Shown piece by piece: positions 1 to 6,566 of a DNA stretch of 6,654 bases. Positions within the stretch are counted from its first letter, which is position 1. Every line of letters starts with the position of its first letter. Both the position numbers and the translations under genes were made by a program. The DNA is taken from the NCBI GenBank assembly GCA_905215845.1, contig CAJMRU010000055.1, forward strand, positions 1-6,654, in the 5' to 3' direction. The stretch comes from an uncultured bacterium (lineage in GTDB: Bacteria > Bacillota > Clostridia > TANB77 > CAG-508). Under the pieces are notes generated by a model, which saw only the letters and a list, made by a program, of their open reading frames with translations, was not told the DNA's origin and made no database searches.

Positions 1-2
1 AA

Positions 3-224
3 AAAGAGGAAAAAGTAAAAGAGAAAAGAGCTGCTAAAAAAGCAGAGGAAGAAAAGTTTGAGTCAAAACGGGCAAAGAGACAGGCAGAAAAAGAAAAAAA
101 TACCAGTGTTTCTGATAATGAAGGTATAGATATTGTTGAAGGAAAGACTAAAACTATCAATAAAGCCGTTAATTATAATTCATCGACTATTAATATTGGA
201 AGCAATTTCAATAGTTATAGTTAA
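3..224 (+). CDS. C-terminal fragment of a Lys/Glu-rich protein, function unknown
   Basis: An open frame runs in from the left edge and stops at TAA 222-224, giving 73 residues with no start codon inside the window, so the gene is cut by the window boundary. The first 35 or so residues are almost all Lys, Glu, Ala and Arg, as in a long charged helix or coiled coil. The last 35 residues change to a Ser/Asn/Thr/Ile-rich tail ending ...NIGSNFNSYS. No domain is recognisable. The frame ends 26 bases before the precursor start, so it could be co-transcribed with the cluster or be an unrelated neighbour whose tail carries the precursor promoter. Highly charged tails like this occur in many unrelated proteins (mobilisation proteins, phage proteins, cell-division proteins), so I assign no function. 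Coding is supported by the open frame and by the stop falling just before a strong ribosome binding site. Confidence 0.6.
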   Translation, partial: KEEKVKEKRAAKKAEEEKFESKRAKRQAEKEKNTSVSDNEGIDIVEGKTKTINKAVNYNSSTINIGSNFNSYS

Positions 225-234
225 AGATTGAGGA

Positions 235-244
235 AAGGAGGTGA
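235..244 (+). promoter_or_regulatory. Strong ribosome binding site of the precursor gene
   Basis: AAGGAGGTGA is essentially a full match to the anti-Shine-Dalgarno end of 16S rRNA. It is 6 bases from ATG 251 (9 from the GGAGG core) and 12 bases from the next in-frame ATG at 257, which favours 251 as the start. Such a strong site fits a peptide substrate needed in large molar excess over its enzymes. Confidence 0.85.
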
Positions 245-250
245 AAGATT

Positions 251-460
251 ATGAGTATGAAGAAACTTGGTAAAAAAGGCGGATTCAATGAAGGTACATT
301 AGTTGCTTTTGCATGTGCTTGTAATTGTAATTTATGCCTGTGTACATCTTGTAATAATTGTAATACAATTCCCAATGCTACAGGGATACAGCTCACAGGA
401 AATGTGACTCACAACAATCTGTACAACAAGTCATTCGGACCTATGACTCTTTTGAGTTAG
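251..460 (+). CDS. Cys-rich RiPP precursor peptide (CLI_3235/Clo7bot-like)
   Basis: This 69-residue peptide is the likely substrate of the cluster. It opens MSMKKLGKKGGF, a short basic leader. From memory, the KKLGKK start and a T-(V/L)-x-(A)-(Y/F)-A stretch just before the first Cys are typical of the CLI_3235 class of clostridial Cys-rich peptides; no search was run. Seven Cys follow at residues 22, 24, 26, 29, 31, 34 and 37 (CxCxCxxCxCxxCxxC), interleaved with Asn (25, 27, 35, 36, 38), Leu and Thr. Residues 38-69 are a Cys-free Asn/Thr/Gly-rich tail. No signal peptide is present, so export must use a dedicated transporter, and one is encoded downstream. A radical SAM maturase gene starts 112 bases after the stop. 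Cys-to-acceptor thioether bonds (ranthipeptide or sactipeptide chemistry) are the natural guess for the modification, but that is inference. Where the leader is cut is unknown; just before Cys22 is the simplest idea. Confidence 0.88.
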   Translation: MSMKKLGKKGGFNEGTLVAFACACNCNLCLCTSCNNCNTIPNATGIQLTGNVTHNNLYNKSFGPMTLLS

Positions 461-524
461 GTTCAGAAGCTACAAACAGTGTTTGAACTACTCTTTTGAG
501 ATATGTTTAAATGCTATGGGCAGT
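446..524 (+). repeat. Imperfect 44-base tandem duplication across the precursor stop
   Basis: The 11-mer ACTCTTTTGAG occurs at 446-456, over the last precursor codons, and again at 490-500. Placing the two copies 44 bases apart without gaps extends the match: by hand count 26 of the first 35 positions agree (446-480 against 490-524), and most differences are transitions. Similarity fades after that. The second copy supplies part of the left arm of the hairpin at 519-550. This looks like a diverged local duplication; a functional role is not shown. Confidence 0.5.
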
Positions 525-556
525 CTGATAGGACTTTTAGTCAGGCTGCCTTTTTT
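519..556 (+). terminator. Hairpin plus T-run, likely leaky terminator/attenuator between precursor and enzymes
   Basis: GGCAGTCTGA at 519-528 pairs with TCAGGCTGCC at 541-550 over ten base pairs (nine Watson-Crick and one G-U) around a 12-base loop. Six T (551-556) follow directly, the layout of an intrinsic terminator. It lies between the precursor stop and the maturase start, inside what should be one operon. The maturase ribosome binding site starts immediately after the T-run. Partial readthrough here would give abundant precursor mRNA and less enzyme mRNA, a common arrangement in bacteriocin and RiPP operons. Termination efficiency cannot be judged from sequence alone. Confidence 0.8.
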
Positions 557-557
557 A

Positions 558-565
558 AAAGGAGG
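558..565 (+). promoter_or_regulatory. Ribosome binding site that fixes the maturase start
   Basis: AAAGGAGG sits 7 bases before ATG 573. The longer open frame, from a TTG at 483, has no such site and would run through the terminator-like hairpin, so 573 is the start. CCTTT (549-553) could alternatively pair with AAAGG (558-562). That pairing would compete with the terminator stem and mask this site, but it is short and speculative. Confidence 0.8.
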
Positions 566-572
566 AAAATAT

Positions 573-2027
573 ATGATTGATCATATACCATATATCCATT
601 TGATAGAAGTATATAATGAAAAATATTTCTATGATGTAAACACAAATGGAATAATTCATATTTCGGATGAGATGTATGACTTTTTGAAAAATTTGCTTTC
701 GAAAACATCAATAACAAGGGAACAAATTGGGAAAGAGTATAGTGCATTAAGTGAGGAATGCAAAAGTGATATTGATTTGTTGATGCAAAAAGGATTTCTT
801 TGTGACAAAAATGAAAACATCATTTTTAGGCATCCGGAAACGGATAGAATTGAAGAATTTTATAAAACCAATTTGAATATGATGACTTTGCAAGTAACAC
901 AAAACTGTAATTTGCGGTGTAAATATTGTGTATATTCAGGCAGTTATGTTAATAGAACACATATGAATAAGCGTATGAGTGTCGAAACAGCAATAGCAGC
1001 AATAAAATTTTTCTATGATCATTCGTTAAACAGTGATTCTGTAACAATAGGATTTTACGGAGGAGAACCTCTGTTAGAATATGAGTTGATTAAACAGTGC
1101 GTTGCGTATGCGGAAGAAATATTTGCAGGTAAAAAGTTGTCTTTTAATATGACGAGTAATGCAACATTACTTACAGAAGAAAGTGTATTATTTTTAGCTG
1201 CACATGATTTTAATCTGACCATTAGCTTAGATGGACCTGCGAACATTCAAAATAAGAACAGAATATTTGCAGGGAGTAACAGGGGAACATATGAAACGGT
1301 TATGGAGAAGTTGGATATGGTAAAGGAGATATGTCCTGCCTTTATTAAAAAAATATCTTTTAATGCCGTTATTGACTTGAAACAGGATGTTTCTTGTACA
1401 AGTGAGTTTTTTATGTCATATGATTTAGTAAAAGAAATAGGTGTATCAGGAAATTATGTTGATGTAAACAATTTAAAAGAATTGGAACAGGATGATGTGC
1501 CGCCGGAATTTTATGCAAATTCTAGCTATGAAGTTTTTAAAGTTTATTTAAATAGTTGTACAAATTTGTTAAAAGGCTATGATTATTCACTATATAATTT
1601 TCATATATCTGCATTACATAATCAGATGGTTGAAAGAAATGTTTATAATAAGCATAAGAGCTGTTACGATTGTCCAGGTGGACAATGCTTACCGGGAATA
1701 CAGAGGTTGTTTGTGAATGTGGATGGCAGGATGTTCCCTTGTGAAAGGGTAAATGAAACATCAGACATTTTATGTATTGGAAGTATTCAGGAAGGTTTTA
1801 ATATAAAGAATGCTAAAAATCTGCTCAATGTTGCAAAAATTTCAGAAGATGAGTGTAAAAGGTGTTGGTGTTATAAGATGTGTGAGTTATGCTGTGGAAA
1901 AGCAGAAAATAATGGAAAGTTAGATAAAGGAAAAAGGCTTTCTTTTTGTAAGACAAGCAGATTTTCAATAGAAGAGAATATTAAAAACTATATAACATTA
2001 AAAAAATATGGCTGTCGTACCTTATGA
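573..2027 (+). CDS. ccpM: Radical SAM/SPASM Cys-rich peptide maturase (CcpM-like)
   Basis: A 484-residue cytoplasmic iron-sulfur enzyme that probably installs crosslinks in the Cys-rich precursor. Residues 1-85 or so look like a PqqD-type winged-helix leader-binding domain (YFYDVNTNGIIHISDEMYDF region at 18-37). The radical SAM core carries CNLRCKYC with cluster ligands C112, C116 and C119, and a SAM-binding GGEP at 163-166. The C-terminal SPASM domain is complete: C372-x12-G-x4-C390, then C428-x2-C431-x5-C437-x3-C441, then C459. It should therefore bind two auxiliary [4Fe-4S] clusters. Extra Cys occur at 364, 367, 401, 433 and 440. This architecture and length fit the CcpM family (TIGR04068, from memory), which is found with Cys-rich precursors and the next two genes here. 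The stop overlaps an upstream ATG of the following frame (ATGA), so translation is coupled. The exact bond formed (thioether at alpha, beta or gamma carbon, or another) cannot be read from sequence. Confidence 0.92.
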   Translation: MIDHIPYIHLIEVYNEKYFYDVNTNGIIHISDEMYDFLKNLLSKTSITREQIGKEYSALSEECKSDIDLLMQKGFLCDKNENIIFRHPETDRIEEFYKTNLNMMTLQVTQNCNLRCKYCVYSGSYVNRTHMNKRMSVETAIAAIKFFYDHSLNSDSVTIGFYGGEPLLEYELIKQCVAYAEEIFAGKKLSFNMTSNATLLTEESVLFLAAHDFNLTISLDGPANIQNKNRIFAGSNRGTYETVMEKLDMVKEICPAFIKKISFNAVIDLKQDVSCTSEFFMSYDLVKEIGVSGNYVDVNNLKELEQDDVPPEFYANSSYEVFKVYLNSCTNLLKGYDYSLYNFHISALHNQMVERNVYNKHKSCYDCPGGQCLPGIQRLFVNVDGRMFPCERVNETSDILCIGSIQEGFNIKNAKNLLNVAKISEDECKRCWCYKMCELCCGKAENNGKLDKGKRLSFCKTSRFSIEENIKNYITLKKYGCRTL

Positions 2028-2038
2028 AAGGAGAAGAA

Positions 2039-3139
2039 ATGAGTAAAGTAAATGTAGGGATATATCCGTTTGATGAGTCTTTTGTTCCAGTTATAAGATA
2101 TAAGGAATTGTTTGATAAATATAGGTTTTGCCTGTTTATAAATCATAACGGTAACATTTTAAGTGAAGAAGAAATTAAAGAAAAAAGCACATATGCAAGG
2201 GAATATCATGAAATAAAATGGGATGACTTGGATACAAATAGTAATATAGATGTGCTTTTAGTAACTAGCAATGTAGAACTTTTAGATTGTGATGTGGCAT
2301 TAGGAGTTATAGAAAAATACTGCAAAAAAGGCATTGAAATTTGGCTGATGGGAGTTCAAGTTACATTTAGAAAAAGGGTTAAAGAGATATGCAGTCTGAA
2401 TAATGTGCGATGCAAAATGCAGGATGATATTCAATTTGAAAATGGAATGATAGATTATAGAAATTTAAAATATTCTTTGGTACAGCAGATTATTGAAACA
2501 CCGATTGTATCGGTGGCAGGAGTGGTTCCGGTAGCTCAAAAATATCAGATACAGCTAAATTTGTTAAATAATTTCAAAAAGGACGGTTATAAGGTGGTTC
2601 TTATTGGAACAGGGGAATTAAATGAGCTAATGGGGGCTTATTCACTTGGCGATGTACTGTTTTGCAGAGATTTACCAGAAGTACATAGAATACATTATTT
2701 TAACAATTTTTTGAAAGAAATAGAAAAAAGAGATAAGCCGGATGTAATAATTATTGGCATTGATGATCCGTTGCTTTCTCTATCATCAAGGCATCCGTTT
2801 AATTATGGCATTTATGCAACAGAACTGTACAGTGCATTTTCTCCGGATATTTCAATAATAGCTTTGATGAATGGAAATTATAATGATGATTTTTATGATG
2901 AATTTGGGAAACTGTGTCGTTTTAAGTATAATATTGATGCAAGTGCTTATTTTGTATCAAGGTATGTTTCGTTATCTGCTTCTATGTATAGGGAGAAACT
3001 TTCGTATGCATATTCAAGTGAAATACAAAATTTATCAGAAAAATACACAGTATTTTCAAATAGTGATATAGAACAAAGAAATATATATGATTTTGTGCTG
3101 AGCAGATTGCAGCAATACGGAAGGTGCGAACAATTCTAG
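2039..3139 (+). CDS. Peptide maturation system protein, TIGR04066-like
   Basis: A 366-residue soluble protein with no signal peptide or membrane segment. I recognise the VGIYPFDESFVPVIRY opening as that of the TIGR04066 family, known only as a companion of CcpM-type maturases and without a demonstrated reaction. Alternating hydrophobic strands and helices suggest a Rossmann or P-loop-like alpha/beta fold: strands near 71-76, 100-105, 155-160, 185-190, 235-240 and 271-277. Around 157-175 (SVAGVVPVAQKYQ) the layout recalls the strand-loop-helix of a SIMIBI-type P-loop, but the GK(S/T) is missing. Conserved-looking motifs are KYCK (93-96), IDYRNL (138-143), FKKDGY (179-184) and GIDD (240-243). 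The same series recurs in the C-terminal part of the S8 peptidase two genes on. I chose ATG 2039 because AAAGGAG (2027-2033) lies 5 bases before it. An in-frame ATG at 2024, overlapping the maturase stop, would add five residues (MKGEE) but lacks a site. A role as scaffold, substrate carrier or maturase partner is inference. Confidence 0.82.
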   Translation: MSKVNVGIYPFDESFVPVIRYKELFDKYRFCLFINHNGNILSEEEIKEKSTYAREYHEIKWDDLDTNSNIDVLLVTSNVELLDCDVALGVIEKYCKKGIEIWLMGVQVTFRKRVKEICSLNNVRCKMQDDIQFENGMIDYRNLKYSLVQQIIETPIVSVAGVVPVAQKYQIQLNLLNNFKKDGYKVVLIGTGELNELMGAYSLGDVLFCRDLPEVHRIHYFNNFLKEIEKRDKPDVIIIGIDDPLLSLSSRHPFNYGIYATELYSAFSPDISIIALMNGNYNDDFYDEFGKLCRFKYNIDASAYFVSRYVSLSASMYREKLSYAYSSEIQNLSEKYTVFSNSDIEQRNIYDFVLSRLQQYGRCEQF

Positions 3140-3158
3140 GAGAGGAGATAATTTAGAG

Positions 3159-3419
3159 ATGGAAAATTCTTTAAGAGAAAAAATTATAAACATAATTGAA
3201 ACAGAGTTAAATATCAAATTTACGGATGAAGTTGATTATCAATATAGTTTGTTAGATCCAAGAATTGGATTAAAACCGAGAGATTTATTGGTTATATTTT
3301 TTGGGTTACAAAGTGCATTTCATATTACATTTAATGATAAAGATATATTGGAAAGAAGATTTGATTTTTTAGATAACATTGTCGCTGCGGTTCAGGAAAA
3401 AGTAGAAAATGTTGTCTGA
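3159..3419 (+). CDS. Peptide maturation system acyl-carrier-related protein
   Basis: An 86-residue acidic helical protein of acyl carrier protein size. It has an N-terminal helix (residues 1-17), a loop, a helix at 41-54 and ITFNDKDI at 56-63, which resembles the FxIxIPDED region after helix II of ACPs. In a real ACP a DSL motif carries the phosphopantetheine serine about 14 residues before the conserved Phe. Counting back from F54 lands on P40 in GLKPRDLL, and there is no Ser between residues 31 and 51. S30, in YSLL, is the only nearby Ser and is poorly placed. The protein is therefore probably not pantetheinylated and may act as a binding or scaffold module. I recall an 'acyl carrier-related' family named as a regular neighbour of TIGR04066 and CcpM. 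AGAGGAG (3141-3147) precedes the start. It begins 19 bases after the previous stop, and the next frame's ATG overlaps its end by 11 bases. Confidence 0.78.
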   Translation: MENSLREKIINIIETELNIKFTDEVDYQYSLLDPRIGLKPRDLLVIFFGLQSAFHITFNDKDILERRFDFLDNIVAAVQEKVENVV

Positions 3420-4860
3420 AGGTGGGATTGTTTTGGATAAAGTAAAAATAGCAGTCATTGATAATGGAGTTGTAGAGAAAGTTTTAAGACATCCTTTGGA
3501 ATATAGGGTATATATTGACGATACAAATTGTTGTGTCATTGATAATGAACATATGGATCTTTTGGGATTTATACATGGGACAATATGTGCCATGATAATA
3601 GAAAATAATTTTTCTGAGTGTATGTTAAGCAGTGTGAAAATTTTGAATGATGATGGAATAGGAAAGGTAGATAAATTAAAAATAGCGTTGGATTGGTGTT
3701 ATCAAAATAATATTTTTCTTGTGAATCTTAGTCTTGGGGTAACACATTTTCAAGACAGAACAAGTATTCGGGATGTGATTAATCATTATGCAAATAGAGG
3801 AATGGTTATTGTGGCTGCATCAGCTAATGACGGATACAAAACTTATCCAGCATCGTTTTCCAATGTTATTGGTATAGCGGCTGGTGATGTTTTTAAGATA
3901 GATATTAATTTACAGAAACATATAGGAGTAGATTTTATTGTTCCATCAGACCATGAAATAGTGTTGAGAGGAAATCCTTTTAAAGTGGGTAATAGCAATA
4001 GCTACGCTGCTCCATATGTGACTGCTATGATAGGAAAATATTTTGAAAAAAAATCTTACAGTAATGTTTATACAATACGGAGAGAACTTTCATCAAAAGA
4101 AGATTTTGTATATTATCCAGATTGGATAGAAATTGCATGGGTATCAAAGCGATGTGAACAAAGTAGGGAAGAATATTATTTCGAAGAAGTGAGTGGAGAA
4201 TTAGAAGGATGTTTATCGGTGATTGATACTATTATTGTAAACAATAAAGAAGAATTTAAAAAATATTGTAAGTTGGATAAGCATATGGTATATCTGGGTC
4301 AAGAACCGATAGAGTATAGGACACTTGATAGATATTTTTGGTGCAGAAAACAGAGAGTGAAGCAGATTGTTGGAAGTAGGAAAAGGGAAGCGGAAATAGG
4401 TATTCCTGTTATCATTTGCAAATTTTCAGAAAATCAGGATAGTATTTATTGGTTGAGTGAACTAAGAAAATATTTTGCAAAAGACGGGTATAATATGTTT
4501 ACTGTAAGCAGTAAGGTAGAGAGTGTGTTATATGATTTGGAATTTCTGCCAGAGGAATTGTGTAATAAATCAAACAGAGAAGATGTATATAATTTTTTAT
4601 ATTGGCAGACTTATTATTGCCAGTCGGATGCTTTGTTGATGGGAATTGATGACAAGAAGGAATATGACATAAATGTTTTGGAAAAAGCTGTGGATATGAT
4701 TATCGTGGTGAAAACTGTAGCTGGAATGGTGAAAATCGATATCTATTGTGATGGTAATATGGAGGTTAGAGAAACAATAAATTGTCTTGAGAGCAGATCA
4801 ATACACTTATTGTATCAGAAAGTATTAAAACTTTTTATGGAGGTTACGGATGAGCAATAG
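3409..4860 (+). CDS. Cytoplasmic S8 (subtilisin-family) peptidase with C-terminal TIGR04066-like domain
   Basis: A 483-residue serine peptidase, the likely leader protease of the cluster. The subtilisin core spans about residues 10-215. The catalytic Asp is D18 in IAVIDNG, the His is H56 in FIHGT, the oxyanion Asn is N140 in AASAN, and the Ser is S198 in NSYAAPYV. The usual GTSMAAP is altered to SNSYAAP, but the triad is complete. There is no signal peptide or propeptide, so it should act in the cytoplasm. Residues 272-436 share ordered motifs with the TIGR04066-like protein: KYCK 285-288, IEYRTL 301-306, FAKDGY 356-361 and GIDD 412-415. The ABC exporter next door lacks a peptidase domain, which supports a leader-removal role (inference). 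The start is uncertain. ATG 3409 overlaps the previous gene and has only AGGA (3394-3397) 11 bases before it. TTG 3433, 6 bases after GGTGGG (3421-3426), would remove eight residues and still keep the first strand. The stop overlaps the exporter start by 11 bases. Confidence 0.87.
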   Translation: MLSEGGIVLDKVKIAVIDNGVVEKVLRHPLEYRVYIDDTNCCVIDNEHMDLLGFIHGTICAMIIENNFSECMLSSVKILNDDGIGKVDKLKIALDWCYQNNIFLVNLSLGVTHFQDRTSIRDVINHYANRGMVIVAASANDGYKTYPASFSNVIGIAAGDVFKIDINLQKHIGVDFIVPSDHEIVLRGNPFKVGNSNSYAAPYVTAMIGKYFEKKSYSNVYTIRRELSSKEDFVYYPDWIEIAWVSKRCEQSREEYYFEEVSGELEGCLSVIDTIIVNNKEEFKKYCKLDKHMVYLGQEPIEYRTLDRYFWCRKQRVKQIVGSRKREAEIGIPVIICKFSENQDSIYWLSELRKYFAKDGYNMFTVSSKVESVLYDLEFLPEELCNKSNREDVYNFLYWQTYYCQSDALLMGIDDKKEYDINVLEKAVDMIIVVKTVAGMVKIDIYCDGNMEVRETINCLESRSIHLLYQKVLKLFMEVTDEQ

Positions 4861-6565
4861 AGAAGCAGTGCGAAAATTGCTTGCACTTCTAAAGGACTAT
4901 ACAAAAATAATATCAATTATATTTGGGTGCCTGCTGATCTCAACAGTTTTGAATTTATGTGTACCATTGTTAAGCAGAAGAATAATGGATGATGGCTTTA
5001 TTGGTGGCAATAAGGAACTGTTAATAAAATTAGTGCTTTGTTCTTTGATGGTTTATCTTGTGATTTCTGTAATTGATATAATCAAGGAGAAGAATAGAAT
5101 CAATATTTCAGCAAAAATACAATATTCTCTTTCTGAACAGGCTTTTTCACATCTTATGAAAATGAAAGCAAGTTATTTCAATAACAAGAACTACGCTGAA
5201 ATATTAAATAATATAAATGTCGACATCGGTAATATGACATCTATTGCTGATGAAGGTGTGTTTTTTGTTGTTACACAAGCATTCAGTATGACTGGAGGAG
5301 TCATTGGGTTGTTTATTTTGAACTGGCGAATGACAATTTTAGTTTTGCTGTTTATTCCGATAAAATATGTAGTTATGAAAAAATTTGCAAAGCAACGAAA
5401 AAAAGTGATGGATGATTTTATCAATGATAGTCAAAAGTACGCAAGATGGTTTGGTGACACAATTGGTGGTGTGAGAGAAGTAAAACTTTTTGGAATATTA
5501 AATTATAAACATGCAGAGTTTTCTCAAAAGCAGTCGAAAGTAGTTGAAAGACAAAAGAAACTAAATATACTTAGTCAATGGAACAATATTATAGATACCA
5601 CACTTGTACAAATATTAGTGACAGTGATATATATTATTGGAGCTAATTTGGTGTTTAAATTCCAATTATCGGTTGGAAGCGTTTTTGCGTTTATTACATA
5701 TAGTGCTTATGTGACGGGTCCAATATCAGCAATTTTAAATATTGGCTATTTGCTATCAGGTATTATACCGTCTACCAAGAGATACTACGAGTTTATGAAT
5801 CTGCAAGAGGAAACGGATAAGGGAAAACTTATAAAGCCAGAGTTTGGAAATTTGAAATTGGAAGAAGTTTTTTTTTCGTATGAAACAGACAAACCAATTC
5901 TTACAGATGTCAATATAGAAATTCCTAAAGGAAGTAAGACTGTACTGATAGGAAAGAACGGTTCGGGAAAATCAACAATTATCAATTTGCTCACAAGAAT
6001 GTATGAACCAACTGCGGGACAGATAAAATTGAAAGGAGTAAACATTTTCGAGATTACATTAGAGTCATATAGAAATATGATTTCGGTAGTCAGCCAGCAA
6101 ATATATCTTTTTAATGATACAATCCGCAATAATATATGTATTTATAAAAAAGTAAGTGATGAAGTGATAGAAACTGCTTGCAAGGACAGTGGATTAGAAG
6201 ATTTTTTAAAGGAGGTATCTTTGGATTATGTAGTAGGACAAAATGGAGCGATGCTTTCTGGAGGACAGAAACAGAAAATTGCTCTCGCCAGAGCTCTTGT
6301 GCATGATAAACCGATTATAATTTTTGATGAGGTGACTTCTAATACGGATGTGTATTCAGAACATCAGATCAATGGACTTCTTCATACGAGACTAAAAGAA
6401 AAGACGGTTATTATTATAACTCATAAACAAGAGATACTTCAAGATGTGGATCAGATTGTTATGTTGAAAGATGGAGCTGTTGTTGGTACTGGAAAGTATG
6501 ATGATTTGGTAATAAACAATGCAGAATTTAAAGATATGTTGAGAGGACTGAAAAAGATGGACTAG
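4850..6565 (+). CDS. ABC exporter with fused membrane and ATPase domains, no peptidase domain
   Basis: A 571-residue half-transporter, expected to work as a homodimer in the cytoplasmic membrane and to export the modified peptide. The membrane domain covers about residues 15-310, with hydrophobic segments near 20-40, 59-79, 137-157, 159-176, 250-269 and 275-305. The ATPase domain has Walker A GKNGSGKST (368-376), Q-loop Q416/Q417, signature LSGGQKQ (469-475), Walker B IIIFDE with catalytic E494, a D-loop-like SNTD (497-500) and switch H525. All catalytic elements are present. It starts directly with the membrane domain, without the roughly 150-residue C39 peptidase domain of bacteriocin exporters, so leader cleavage must be done elsewhere. 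GGAGG (4839-4843) lies 6 bases before the ATG, and the start overlaps the peptidase stop, so the two are translationally coupled. A self-immunity role is also possible. The substrate is assigned from context only. Confidence 0.93.
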   Translation: MSNREAVRKLLALLKDYTKIISIIFGCLLISTVLNLCVPLLSRRIMDDGFIGGNKELLIKLVLCSLMVYLVISVIDIIKEKNRINISAKIQYSLSEQAFSHLMKMKASYFNNKNYAEILNNINVDIGNMTSIADEGVFFVVTQAFSMTGGVIGLFILNWRMTILVLLFIPIKYVVMKKFAKQRKKVMDDFINDSQKYARWFGDTIGGVREVKLFGILNYKHAEFSQKQSKVVERQKKLNILSQWNNIIDTTLVQILVTVIYIIGANLVFKFQLSVGSVFAFITYSAYVTGPISAILNIGYLLSGIIPSTKRYYEFMNLQEETDKGKLIKPEFGNLKLEEVFFSYETDKPILTDVNIEIPKGSKTVLIGKNGSGKSTIINLLTRMYEPTAGQIKLKGVNIFEITLESYRNMISVVSQQIYLFNDTIRNNICIYKKVSDEVIETACKDSGLEDFLKEVSLDYVVGQNGAMLSGGQKQKIALARALVHDKPIIIFDEVTSNTDVYSEHQINGLLHTRLKEKTVIIITHKQEILQDVDQIVMLKDGAVVGTGKYDDLVINNAEFKDMLRGLKKMD

Positions 6566-6566
6566 T

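Noticed and set aside
174..179. TATAAT as the -10 box of a precursor promoter
   Set aside because: No recognisable -35 box lies 16-18 bases upstream, and such hexamers are common by chance in AT-rich DNA. A TATAGT at 216-221 is similarly unsupported and too close to the ribosome binding site.
278..283. Gly-Gly in the precursor leader (residues 10-11) as a double-glycine export site
   Set aside because: It is too close to the N-terminus, lacks the usual hydrophobic leader pattern before it, and the exporter has no C39 peptidase domain.
208..396. Minus-strand ORF opposite the precursor
   Set aside because: It is antisense to a well-supported gene, has no ribosome binding site and shows no recognisable features. 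The other minus-strand frames opposite the large genes are rejected for the same reason.
483..572. A 30-residue N-terminal extension of the maturase from TTG 483
   Set aside because: It has no ribosome binding site and translates through the hairpin and T-run. ATG 573 has AAAGGAGG at good spacing and starts at the expected MIDHIPYIHL.
503..580. A 25-codon ORF (ATG 503 to TGA 578-580) across the hairpin, a possible leader peptide
   Set aside because: There is no Shine-Dalgarno before ATG 503. It overlaps the maturase start and has no regulatory codon run.
2024..2038. ATG 2024 as the start of the TIGR04066-like protein
   Set aside because: It overlaps the maturase stop without its own ribosome binding site, whereas ATG 2039 has AAAGGAG just upstream and begins next to the family-like VGIYPFDESF.
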